From Kitasatospora gansuensis (GTDB lineage Bacteria; Actinomycetota; Actinomycetes; Streptomycetales; Streptomycetaceae): a DNA stretch of 64,000 nucleotides. Location: NCBI RefSeq assembly GCF_014203705.1, contig NZ_JACHJR010000001.1:434001-498000 (forward strand). Direction: 5' to 3'. Numbering within the stretch: position 1 is the first letter of the stretch; each line of letters begins with the position of its first letter. A program made the translations under genes and the position numbers. Positions 42,990-50,400 of the stretch are shown piece after piece. Below the pieces are notes generated by a model that saw nothing but the letters and a program-made list of their open reading frames with translations, searched no databases and had not been told where the DNA came from.

Positions 42990-43652
42990 ATGGAAACCAC
43001 GACGACACGGCCCAACACCCAGGAGATGGTGGTCATCCACCGCGGACTGCGCCGGGAGGCCCGTCTGTTGGCGGAGCTGACCGCCGCAGTCACCCCCGGC
43101 GACACCGCCCGGGCCCGTACGCTGGCCGACCACTTCCGCGACTACCGGCTCGGCCTGCACAACCACCACCACGGCGAGGACGAACTGCTCTGGCCGCTGC
43201 TGCTCTCCCGGGTGGACCTGGAGGCCGACCTCGTCCTGCGGATGGAGCAGCAGCACGAACGGGTGGCCGCCTCGCTGGTCGCGGCCGAAGCGGCCTTCCT
43301 GGCCTGGGAGCCGACCGCCGGTGCGAGCGAACGCGACGTACTGGTGGCCGCGCTGACCGAACACCGCGCGGTGCTGACCGAGCATCTCGACGACGAGGAG
43401 CGGGAGTTGCTCCCGCTGGCCGCCCGGCAGCTGTCCGTGTCCGAGTGGAGCGCGCTCGGCGAGCACTTCCTCGCCAGTACGCCCAAGCCCAAGCTGCTGC
43501 TCTTCCTCGGCATCGTGCTGGAGGACGCCGAACCGGCCGAACGGGCCGCGCTGCTGGGCGCCATACCCCGGCCCGCCCGGCTGCTCTGGTCACTGGTCGG
43601 CCGACCGCAGTACGCCCGCCGGGTCCGCGCCGTACGCGGCACCAAGTCCTGA
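42990..43652 (+). CDS. Hemerythrin-like domain protein
   Basis: A 220-residue four-helix protein binding a di-iron centre. Ligands fit HRGLRRE, LHNHHHGEDELLWP (HxxxE), QQHERV and LTEHLDDEERELLP. Hemerythrins of this HHE type sense or store O2 or respond to nitrosative and redox stress. The C-terminal ~60 residues (LLFLGIVLEDAEPAERAALL) are an added helical region common in actinomycetes. Followed by a DUF4267 membrane gene after 32 bases; likely one operon. Confidence 0.9.
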   Translation: METTTTRPNTQEMVVIHRGLRREARLLAELTAAVTPGDTARARTLADHFRDYRLGLHNHHHGEDELLWPLLLSRVDLEADLVLRMEQQHERVAASLVAAEAAFLAWEPTAGASERDVLVAALTEHRAVLTEHLDDEERELLPLAARQLSVSEWSALGEHFLASTPKPKLLLFLGIVLEDAEPAERAALLGAIPRPARLLWSLVGRPQYARRVRAVRGTKS

Positions 43653-43684
43653 TCACCCGCCAATTCCCGTACAGGAGACACACC

Positions 43685-44122
43685 GTGAAGCTCAAGCACC
43701 TCACCACCGCCCTGGCCGCCGCCGGCGCCGCGTTCATCCTCTACATCGGTCTCAGCTACCTGATCGCACCGCAGTCCATCGCCCCCGGCTTCGGGGTGTC
43801 CGGCTGGCCGGAGCAGGACGGCACGGCCTTCCTGATCAAGGGCCTCCGCGACACCGCCTCCGGCCTGGTCGTCCTCGCCCTGCTGCTGAACGGGCAACGG
43901 CGCGCCCTGGGCTGGGCGCTGGCCGCCCTGGCGGTCGTCCCCACCGGCGACATGCTGATCGTCCTGAACGACGGCGGCCACCCCGGCATCGCGTACGGCG
44001 TGCACGGCCTCACCGCCCTGACCGTGGCCGCCACCGCCGCCCTGCTGCTGCGCGAGCGCCCGCAGCACGCGCCGGCCCGGCTCGCCGCGACCCGCCGCGA
44101 CCCGGCCCGTCTCGGAGGGTGA
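43685..44122 (+). CDS. DUF4267 small membrane protein
   Basis: 145 residues with four hydrophobic segments (LAAAGAAFILYIGLSYLIAP, then a GLRDTASGLVVLALLL helix and two more) and a basic cytosolic tail. The DUF4267 family is marked by the G-LRD turn between helices 1 and 2. Function unknown. GTG 43685 is preceded by AGGAG. It probably shares the promoter of the hemerythrin gene. Confidence 0.82.
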   Translation: MKLKHLTTALAAAGAAFILYIGLSYLIAPQSIAPGFGVSGWPEQDGTAFLIKGLRDTASGLVVLALLLNGQRRALGWALAALAVVPTGDMLIVLNDGGHPGIAYGVHGLTALTVAATAALLLRERPQHAPARLAATRRDPARLGG

Positions 44123-44168
44123 GAAATCTCCTCGGCCGGGGCAGCCGTCGGCTGCTAGACAGGTCCTC

Positions 44169-44594
44169 ATGACCACCATCAAGATCCGCACCGCCCACCC
44201 GGCCGAGGTCCCCGACCTGCTGACCTTCTGGTCCAAGGCCGCCGAGGGCACCAGCATCACGGACGACGAGGCCGGGGTCTCGCGCCTGATCGAGCGCGAC
44301 CCCGAGGCCCTGATCGTGGCGGAGCTGGACGGGCTGCTCGTCGGCACCGTGATCGCCGGCTGGGACGGCTGGCGGGCCTCGCTCTACCGGCTCGCGGTGC
44401 TGCCCTCGCACCGGCGGCAGGGCATCTCCAAGGCGCTGCTGGCCGCCGCCGAACAGCGGTTCGTCGCCGTGGGCGGCCGGCGGGGGGACGCCATGGTCCT
44501 GGAGGACAACGAGCGCGCCCACCACGCCTGGTCCACCGCCGGGTACGAGCGCGAGGACCGCTGGCGCCGCTGGACCAAGCCGCTGACCAGCTGA
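44169..44594 (+). CDS. GNAT-family N-acetyltransferase
   Basis: A 141-residue acetyl-CoA-dependent transferase. Motif A with the pyrophosphate loop: LYRLAVLPSHRRQGISKALL (R/Q-x-x-G-x-G/A type), preceded by strand beta4 GTVIAGWDGWRA. C-terminal ERAHHAWSTAGYEREDRWRR is the classical beta6-alpha4 region with the Tyr general acid. Acceptor unknown. Confidence 0.9.
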   Translation: MTTIKIRTAHPAEVPDLLTFWSKAAEGTSITDDEAGVSRLIERDPEALIVAELDGLLVGTVIAGWDGWRASLYRLAVLPSHRRQGISKALLAAAEQRFVAVGGRRGDAMVLEDNERAHHAWSTAGYEREDRWRRWTKPLTS

Positions 44595-44685
44595 GCCGGT
44601 CACCTCCGCTCGGCGTCTGACGCCCCGTCAGGTGGCGTAGGGTCTGGGCAGCCAGCGCCGGTCTGGTGCAGTGGGAAGGCAGAGC

Positions 44686-45354
44686 ATGAGTTCAGCCGTT
44701 GTCGACACCGCGGACCTCCAGACATTCATCCGGGCGCAGACCCTTCTCGCCCCCGTGCCGTTCGTCCCCGAAGTGCAGCTGTACCAGGCCGCCGAGGCGA
44801 TCGGCCTCTGGGAGCGGACCGAGCAGGCCAAGGGCGAGATCGGCCTGCCGCCGCCGTTCTGGGGTTTCGCCTGGGCGGGCGGCCAGGCGCTGGCCCGGTA
44901 CGTGCTGGACCACCCGGAGCTGGTGGCCGGGCGTCAGGTACTGGATCTGGCGGCCGGCTCGGGCCTGGTCGCGGTGGCCGCCGCACTGCGCGGCGCGGCC
45001 GGGGTGACGGCGGCCGAGATCGACGCCTACGCGGTGGCCGCGATCCAGATCAACGCCGAGGCGAACGGCGTGGCCGTGGACGCCCGCTGCGAGAACCTGC
45101 TGGACGGCGACGGCGCACCGGCCGATGTCGTGCTTGCGGGTGACGTCTTCTACGAGCGCGCGATGGCCGAACGGGTGCTGCCCTTCCTGACCCGGGCCGC
45201 CGCCAGGGGTGCGGTGGTCCTGGTCGGCGACCCCGGCCGGGCGTACCTGCCCCGCGCCGCGTTCGGCTCGGTGGCCGTCTACCAGGTGCCGACGGCGGCC
45301 GATCTGGAGGACCGTCCGGTGAAGACCACGACGGTGTGGCGCTTGGGAAGCTGA
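44686..45354 (+). CDS. Class I SAM methyltransferase (protein-lysine/ribosomal type)
   Basis: A 222-residue enzyme: N-terminal LPPPFWGFAWAGGQALARYV (typical of ETFB-KMT/nicotinamide-like methyltransferases), SAM motif I VLDLAAGSGLVAVAAAL, motif II TAAEIDAYAV and post-motif LAGDVFYERAMAERVL. This group methylates lysines in proteins in several organisms; the substrate here is not known. ATG 44686 follows GGAAGG. A hairpin right after the stop should end the transcript. Confidence 0.85.
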   Translation: MSSAVVDTADLQTFIRAQTLLAPVPFVPEVQLYQAAEAIGLWERTEQAKGEIGLPPPFWGFAWAGGQALARYVLDHPELVAGRQVLDLAAGSGLVAVAAALRGAAGVTAAEIDAYAVAAIQINAEANGVAVDARCENLLDGDGAPADVVLAGDVFYERAMAERVLPFLTRAAARGAVVLVGDPGRAYLPRAAFGSVAVYQVPTAADLEDRPVKTTTVWRLGS

Positions 45355-45355
45355 A

Positions 45356-45371
45356 CCCGCCGACCGGCGGG
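45356..45371 (+). terminator. Hairpin after the methyltransferase gene
   Basis: CCCGCCG and CGGCGGG form a 7-bp stem with a 2-base gap, starting one base after the stop codon. Short but well placed. Confidence 0.45.
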
Positions 45372-45583
45372 GCTACGTACCGTTTTCATACCGAACAGGT
45401 GATGAGCTGCGGAAATGCTCGCGGCTCGAAGGCCCGCCGAGTAGCATCCGGCTCACGCCCTCCGGCGCCCGTACCCCGTGTCGCGCTGCCCGGTCGGCTC
45501 ATCACGCGGGGGCGCGCACGAACGTCTCCGCGCACTCGGTACGCGCGCCACTGCTGTCGCGCGATCTGCGGAAGGGCAGCGAC

Positions 45584-46744
45584 TTGGCGGATCGGCTCAC
45601 CGGAGGAGACTCCTCGCTGCTGCGTCGGATCAACGCCGCGGTGACCCTGCGGGCGCTCCGGGACGGACAGGCGGTCACGCTCACCCAGCTGGTGGGCGAC
45701 ACCGGGCTCTCCCGGCCCACCGTCGAAGGCGTGATCGAGGGCCTGATCGAGGCCGGACTCGTCGCCGAGGTCGAACAGTCCCAGGACAGCGGCCGCCAGC
45801 GCGGCCGCCCCGCCCGCTGGTTCAGGTTCCGCGCGGAGGCCGGGCACATCCTCGGCATCGAGATCGGCGTGCACGAGATCCGGGTCATCCTGGCCGACCT
45901 CACCGGGCGGGTGCTCGGCAGCCACGCCAAGAGCGCGGCCGAGACCCTCGACCCGGAGGAACGGCTCACCCTGGCCCGCACCACCGTCGCCGAGGTGCTG
46001 CGCAAGGCCGGGGTCTCCCGGGACAGCCTCTGGGCGGTCGCGGTCGGCAGCCCCGGCATCGTCGACCGCGAGGGCACCGTCAAGCTCGGCACCGCGATGC
46101 CCGGTTGGACCGGCCTCGACCTCGGAGCACGGCTGCGCCGCTCGTTCCGCTGCCCCGTCATGATCGAGAACGACGCCAACCTGGCCGCCATCGCCGAACA
46201 CTGGCAGGGCGCGGCGGTCGGCAAGGGCGACCTGGTCTTCGTGATGGCCGGGCTCAGCCCCGGCGCCGGTTCACTGATCAACGGGCGGCTGCACCGCGGC
46301 TTCGGCGGCGCGGCGGGCGAGATCGGCGCCCTGCACCTGCTCGGCCAGGAGGCCACCCCGGAGCGACTGCTCTCCACCACCGGCAAACCGCTCGACCCGC
46401 TGGACGAGGCGGCGGTGGCCCGGGTGCTCCGGCTGGCCCGCGAGGGCGACCAGGTGGCCCAGGTGGCGATGGACCGCTTCCTGCGCCGGCTGGTGCACGA
46501 CGTCGCCGCGCTGGTGCTGGCCCTCGACCCGGAGATCGTGGTGGTCGGCGGCTGGGCGGCCGGCCTTGACGGCGTGTTGGAACCGCTGCGCCAGCAGCTG
46601 GAGCTCTACTGCCTCCGGGCCCCCGAGGTGGTGCTCGCCGCCCTCGGCGAGGAGGTGGTGGCGATGGGCGCGCTGCGCGTCGCCCTCGACACCGTCGAGG
46701 AGCAGCTGTTCGCCGTGGACTCCCCCGGGGTCTCGGCGCGCTGA
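45584..46744 (+). CDS. ROK-family transcriptional regulator
   Basis: 386 residues. N-terminal winged HTH (VTLRALRDGQAVTLTQLVGD, then GLSRPTVEGVIEGLIEAGL); C-terminal ROK kinase-like domain with GIEIGVHEIRVILADLTG (phosphate loop), IENDANLAAIAEH and GFGGAAGEIGALHL. The CxCGxxGC zinc site of NagC/Mlc-type ROK proteins is missing, as in many actinobacterial members. It probably senses a sugar or sugar phosphate. A TTG start at 45584 is behind GGAAGG. Convergent with the GntR gene across a strong terminator. Confidence 0.9.
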   Translation: MADRLTGGDSSLLRRINAAVTLRALRDGQAVTLTQLVGDTGLSRPTVEGVIEGLIEAGLVAEVEQSQDSGRQRGRPARWFRFRAEAGHILGIEIGVHEIRVILADLTGRVLGSHAKSAAETLDPEERLTLARTTVAEVLRKAGVSRDSLWAVAVGSPGIVDREGTVKLGTAMPGWTGLDLGARLRRSFRCPVMIENDANLAAIAEHWQGAAVGKGDLVFVMAGLSPGAGSLINGRLHRGFGGAAGEIGALHLLGQEATPERLLSTTGKPLDPLDEAAVARVLRLAREGDQVAQVAMDRFLRRLVHDVAALVLALDPEIVVVGGWAAGLDGVLEPLRQQLELYCLRAPEVVLAALGEEVVAMGALRVALDTVEEQLFAVDSPGVSAR

Positions 46745-46765
46745 CCCGACGTCCCTCGACAGCGC

Positions 46766-46803
46766 AGTGCCCCCGTCGTCCTGGACCGGACGACGGGGGC
46801 ACT
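46766..46803. terminator. Perfect 16-bp bidirectional terminator
   Basis: AGTGCCCCCGTCGTCC and GGACGACGGGGGCACT are exact complements around a six-base loop TGGACC. It lies between the convergent ROK and GntR genes and should end transcription from both sides; it is the clearest RNA hairpin in the window. Confidence 0.92.
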
Positions 46804-46824
46804 GTCACGCTGTCAGGACGCCTG

Positions 46825-47607
46825 TCAGGAAGCGGCGCCGACCGGCTGCTGGGCCTCGACCGGGGTGACCTCGACCAGACCGGTCTCGCCGAAGGTGAGC
46901 TTGCAGGTGTCGGCCCGGTAGGTCGAGACGGCGAGCCCCACCAGGCGGCCGGCCGACGCGTACTGGGTGGTGACGATCAGCACCGGAGTGCCCGGCGGAC
47001 GCTCCAGCAGGACGGCCTGGTCGGCCTCGGCGACACCGAGCTCGACCGAACGGGACTCGCCGTCGATGCCGAGCCGCTCCAGTCGCCGGAGCACCGAACG
47101 GGCCGGCTCACCGTCGCCGCCGACCACGTGCGGGACGGCGGGCAGCTGCGGCAGCACCGAATCCGGCACGTGCAGCGACTCGGTGGCCATGATCTGACCC
47201 TGCACCAGCCGCAGACGGCGGACGGTGTGCACCGTCTCCCCCGGCGCGATGCCGAGCGCCAGCGCGATCTGGGCGGAGGCCGGCGCGCTCACGCAGTCGA
47301 CGCTGCGCCAGGACTGGCTGCGGGCGGCCCCGGGCCAGCCCTCCTCGCGCCGGCTGACCGGGACGCCGACCCGGGGGGCAGCGATCAGGGTGCCGATGCC
47401 ACGGCGGCGGACCAGGCGGCCCTCCAGCTCCAGCTGGTCGAGCGCCTGCCGAAGGGTGGCCCGGGCCACGCCGAACCGGGAAGCCAACTCCCGCTCGTTC
47501 GGGAGGATCTGACCGGTGGAGAACTCCGCGTCGATGGTGCGCACCAGCACCGTGCGCAGGTGCCAGTACTTCGGCTCCGGTACTGCCGCGAGCTGTCCCT
47601 GCGCCAC
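46825..47607 (-). CDS. GntR/HutC-family regulator with UTRA domain
   Basis: About 260 residues. N-terminal winged HTH (EFSTGQILPNERELASRFGV, then ATLRQALDQLELEGRLV); C-terminal UTRA ligand domain (ETVHTVRRLRLVQGQIMATE, PVLIVTTQYASAGRLVGLAV). GTG 47607 is preferred to GTG 47619 because GGAGG lies right before it. HutC-type proteins bind sugar or amino-acid derivatives. An 11-bp perfect palindrome upstream is a likely autoregulatory site. Confidence 0.9.
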   Translation of the reverse strand: MAQGQLAAVPEPKYWHLRTVLVRTIDAEFSTGQILPNERELASRFGVARATLRQALDQLELEGRLVRRRGIGTLIAAPRVGVPVSRREEGWPGAARSQSWRSVDCVSAPASAQIALALGIAPGETVHTVRRLRLVQGQIMATESLHVPDSVLPQLPAVPHVVGGDGEPARSVLRRLERLGIDGESRSVELGVAEADQAVLLERPPGTPVLIVTTQYASAGRLVGLAVSTYRADTCKLTFGETGLVEVTPVEAQQPVGAAS

Positions 47608-47690
47608 CGTGTCCTCCACCCTGAAAGACGCCGGGCCTGCCCCGCTCCCGATGTTCCGGCAGGTGGGAGGGGCGGGCTTTATCCGTCCTT

Positions 47691-47701
47691 CTTTATTAAA
47701 G
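47691..47701. promoter_or_regulatory. CTTTATTAAAG palindrome, candidate GntR operator
   Basis: A perfect 11-bp inverted repeat about 72 bases upstream of the GntR gene, in a strikingly A/T-rich patch for this genome. It falls where a promoter would be. Inferred as the binding site of the adjacent GntR protein or as part of its promoter. Confidence 0.5.
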
Positions 47702-47861
47702 GTCTTTGCAGTAAGGACCCTAGGGGGTGGTCGCGGAGATGGTCAAGACCAATGGCACCGCCTGACGACGACCGAACAAGACTTCACAAACCGTTCACGA
47801 CGCGAACCGACCCGGCACGCCCCAGCACGCCCGGGCCCGACCGGCCGGATACCCTTCCCGG

Positions 47862-48668
47862 GTGACAAAGGTGACTTCGGTGAACGTGAACGGGATCAGG
47901 GCAGCCGCCAAGAAGGGCCTGCTGGAGTGGCTGGAGACCACCGAGGCGGATGTGATCTGCCTCCAGGAGGTACGCTCCGAGCCCGAGCAACTCCCGGCCG
48001 AGCTACGCGACTTGACCGACTGGCACGCCGTCTGGGCGCCGTCCGCCAGCAAGGGCCGGGCCGGCGTGGCGATCCTGTCCCGGCAGCAGCCCACCCGGTC
48101 CGTGATCGGCTTCGGCTCCGCCGAATTCGACATTTCGGGCAGGTATGTCGAAATCGACCTGCCCGGCCTGACGGTGGCCAGCCTCTACCTCCCTTCCGGC
48201 GAGGTCGGCACCGAGCGCCAGGACGAGAAGGAACGCTTCATGGCCGAGTTCCTGGTGCACCTCACCGAACTCCGCAAGCGCGCCGAGGCCGACGGCCGCG
48301 AGGTGATCGTCTGCGGCGACTGGAACATCGCCCACCGCGAAGCCGACCTGAAGAACTGGAAGGCCAACCAGAAGAGCGCGGGCTTCCTTCCCGAGGAACG
48401 CGCCTGGCTCACCCGAGTCCTCGACGAGGTCGGCTACGTCGACGTGGTCCGCACCCTCCACCCGGACCAGGAGGGCCCCTACTCCTGGTGGTCCTACCGC
48501 GGCCGCGCCTTCGACAACGACTCGGGCTGGCGGATCGACTACCTGATGACCACCCCGGGAATCGCCGCCAAGTGCGTCAAGGCCCACGTCGAACGGGCCG
48601 CCACCCACGCGGAACGCTGGAGCGACCACGCACCCGTCACCGCCGAGTTCGATCTCGACACCGACTGA
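47862..48668 (+). CDS. xth: Exodeoxyribonuclease III (AP endonuclease)
   Basis: A 268-residue Mg-dependent DNA repair nuclease of the ExoIII/APE1 family. Metal and catalytic residues: VNVNGIRAA, CLQEVRSE (Glu), RYVEIDLPGLTVASLYLPSG, GDWNIAHREADLKNW (Asp/Asn), WRIDYLM and WSDHAPV (terminal Asp-His). Full length for the family. GTG 47862 is used; no clear ribosome site is seen, so the gene may be leaderless. Confidence 0.95.
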   Translation: MTKVTSVNVNGIRAAAKKGLLEWLETTEADVICLQEVRSEPEQLPAELRDLTDWHAVWAPSASKGRAGVAILSRQQPTRSVIGFGSAEFDISGRYVEIDLPGLTVASLYLPSGEVGTERQDEKERFMAEFLVHLTELRKRAEADGREVIVCGDWNIAHREADLKNWKANQKSAGFLPEERAWLTRVLDEVGYVDVVRTLHPDQEGPYSWWSYRGRAFDNDSGWRIDYLMTTPGIAAKCVKAHVERAATHAERWSDHAPVTAEFDLDTD

Positions 48669-48863
48669 CCCGCGGCCTGGACACCGGGCCCGGGCTGCTG
48701 CGGGGATGTCACGGGCGTATTGCCCCCGATGGCCTTTCCGGTGCACCTCTTGATCGTCGCCCGGCCGCGTGTGAATGTGGCCGGGCGCCCGGTGATCGCC
48801 CGGCCGTGTCAGTCGAACCGCGCCGCACCTCGTCCGGCCCGTCGCGGAGAACGGAGGACCCCG

Positions 48864-49883
48864 GTGCCCTCGCCTTCGCAGCCCCTTCGCAAGCTGGGCT
48901 TCCTGACCATCGGGCTGTTCGACCCCGCCGATCCCGGCCGAGGGCACGAGTCGACGCTCCAACTCATCGAGCTTGGCGAGCAGTTGGGGTTCGACGGCGC
49001 CTGGGTGCGGCACCGGCACCTCCAGTACGGGATATCGTCCCCCGTCGCCGTGCTCGCGGCGGCCTCGCAGCGCACCCGCCGCATCGAACTGGGCACCGCG
49101 GTCATCCCGTTGGGATGGGAGAACCCGCTGCGCCTGGCGGAGGACCTCGCGACCGTCGACATCCTGTCCGGAGGCCGGCTCAACCCCGGCATCAGCGTCG
49201 GACGGCCCGGCCACTGGGATCAGGTCGCCCCCGCGCTGTACCCGGACACCGCCGAGTCCGAGGAGTTCGGCTACGAGCGGGTCGAGCGGCTGCTGCGCTT
49301 CGTCAAGGGCGAGCCCGCCACCGACTTCAGCGGCGTCGAGGGCATCGAGGTGTACTCCGACCGGGTCCAGCCGGTCGCGCCCGGCCTGCCGAACCGCATC
49401 TGGTACGGCGGCGGGAGTCTGCGCTCGGCCCGGTGGGCGGGTGAGCAGGGGCTGAACCTGCTGACCAGCAACGTGGTGCGGGCGGAGCAGTCGGAAGACT
49501 TCGCCGAGATCCAGCGCTCGCAGATCGAGGCCTTCCGCACCCACCACCCCGAGGGCGCCCGCGCCCGGGTGTCCCAGGGGCTGGTGGTCATCCCCACCGA
49601 CAGCGCCTCGCCGGAGCAGCGCGCGAAGTACCTGGACTACGCCCGGAACCGGCTCCCGCGCACGACCACCCCACAGGGCCCGGCCCGCACGATGTTCGCG
49701 CCGGACCTGGTGGGCACGTCCGCCGAGATCGCCGAGCGGTTGTACGCCCACGCGGCGTTCCGGGAGGTCGACGAGGTCGTCTTCGCGCTGCCCTTCAGCT
49801 TCGGCCACCAGGACTACGTACAGATCCTCACCGACATCGCGACCCGACTCGCCCCCGCCCTCGGCTGGCAGCCGGCCGCCTGA
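48864..49883 (+). CDS. LLM-class flavin-dependent oxidoreductase
   Basis: 339 residues, bacterial luciferase-like (beta/alpha)8 barrel: LGFLTIGLFDPADPGRGHES at the start, then DGAWVRHRHLQ, IELGTAVIPLGWENPLRLAE and GRLNPGISVGRPGHWDQV. Reduced FMN or F420 is the expected cofactor and oxidation of a small molecule the expected role. GTG 48864 is chosen for the GGAGG before it; an upstream in-frame start would add 48 codons of unlikely sequence. Confidence 0.9.
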   Translation: MPSPSQPLRKLGFLTIGLFDPADPGRGHESTLQLIELGEQLGFDGAWVRHRHLQYGISSPVAVLAAASQRTRRIELGTAVIPLGWENPLRLAEDLATVDILSGGRLNPGISVGRPGHWDQVAPALYPDTAESEEFGYERVERLLRFVKGEPATDFSGVEGIEVYSDRVQPVAPGLPNRIWYGGGSLRSARWAGEQGLNLLTSNVVRAEQSEDFAEIQRSQIEAFRTHHPEGARARVSQGLVVIPTDSASPEQRAKYLDYARNRLPRTTTPQGPARTMFAPDLVGTSAEIAERLYAHAAFREVDEVVFALPFSFGHQDYVQILTDIATRLAPALGWQPAA

Positions 49884-50013
49884 GCCGACACCGTCCCCGA
49901 CCCGCCCATCTGAAGTATCGTCACCGGGTGTACCGCAATACCGTCGTGTTCAGTTCGTGAGCCCCATCCCCGGCCCGGGAGGGAGCGCGGACTCGGGTGA
50001 AGGGTGGAGCACC

Positions 50014-50394
50014 GTGACGTCAGCGGAGAACTCGGTCTGGCTCGTACTCGACACGGGTGACGACGACCCGGAGTACACCGAGGAGCAACTCCAGTACCTG
50101 ATCGACGAACTGCGCGGACTCGACCTGTCGAGCATCGAACGGGCGTCGCAGGCCCCGGCGCCTCCGGGCGCCCGCAGCACGGGTGCCCTGGAGCTGGGCG
50201 CGGTACTGATCGGTCTCGGCAGCAGCGGTGCGCTGCTGCCCGCGCTGGTCGGCCTGGTCCAGGGCTGGCTGGGCCGCCGACGTGCGGGGACCGTCCGGCT
50301 GAGGTTCGGTGACGACGAGATCGAGCTGACCGCCACCTCCGACGAGGTGCAGCAACGCGCGCTGGACGAGTTCTTCCGCCGCCACGGGGAGTGA
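50014..50394 (+). CDS. EACC1-type effector-associated component
   Basis: A 126-residue protein: short N-terminal strand NSVWLVLDTGDDDPEY and helix EQLQYLIDELRGLDL, a single hydrophobic helix (LGAVLIGLGSSGALLPALVG), then RRAGTVRLRFGDDEIELTAT and an ending helix LDEFFRRHGE. This pattern matches the effector-associated constant component EACC1 described in bacterial conflict systems with caspases. GTG 50014 is preferred (GGTGGAG upstream) over GTG 49957. It is 6 bases from the caspase gene, so it is surely co-transcribed. It probably recruits or restrains the caspase, perhaps at the membrane. Confidence 0.82.
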   Translation: MTSAENSVWLVLDTGDDDPEYTEEQLQYLIDELRGLDLSSIERASQAPAPPGARSTGALELGAVLIGLGSSGALLPALVGLVQGWLGRRRAGTVRLRFGDDEIELTATSDEVQQRALDEFFRRHGE

Positions 50395-50400
50395 CCCGCG

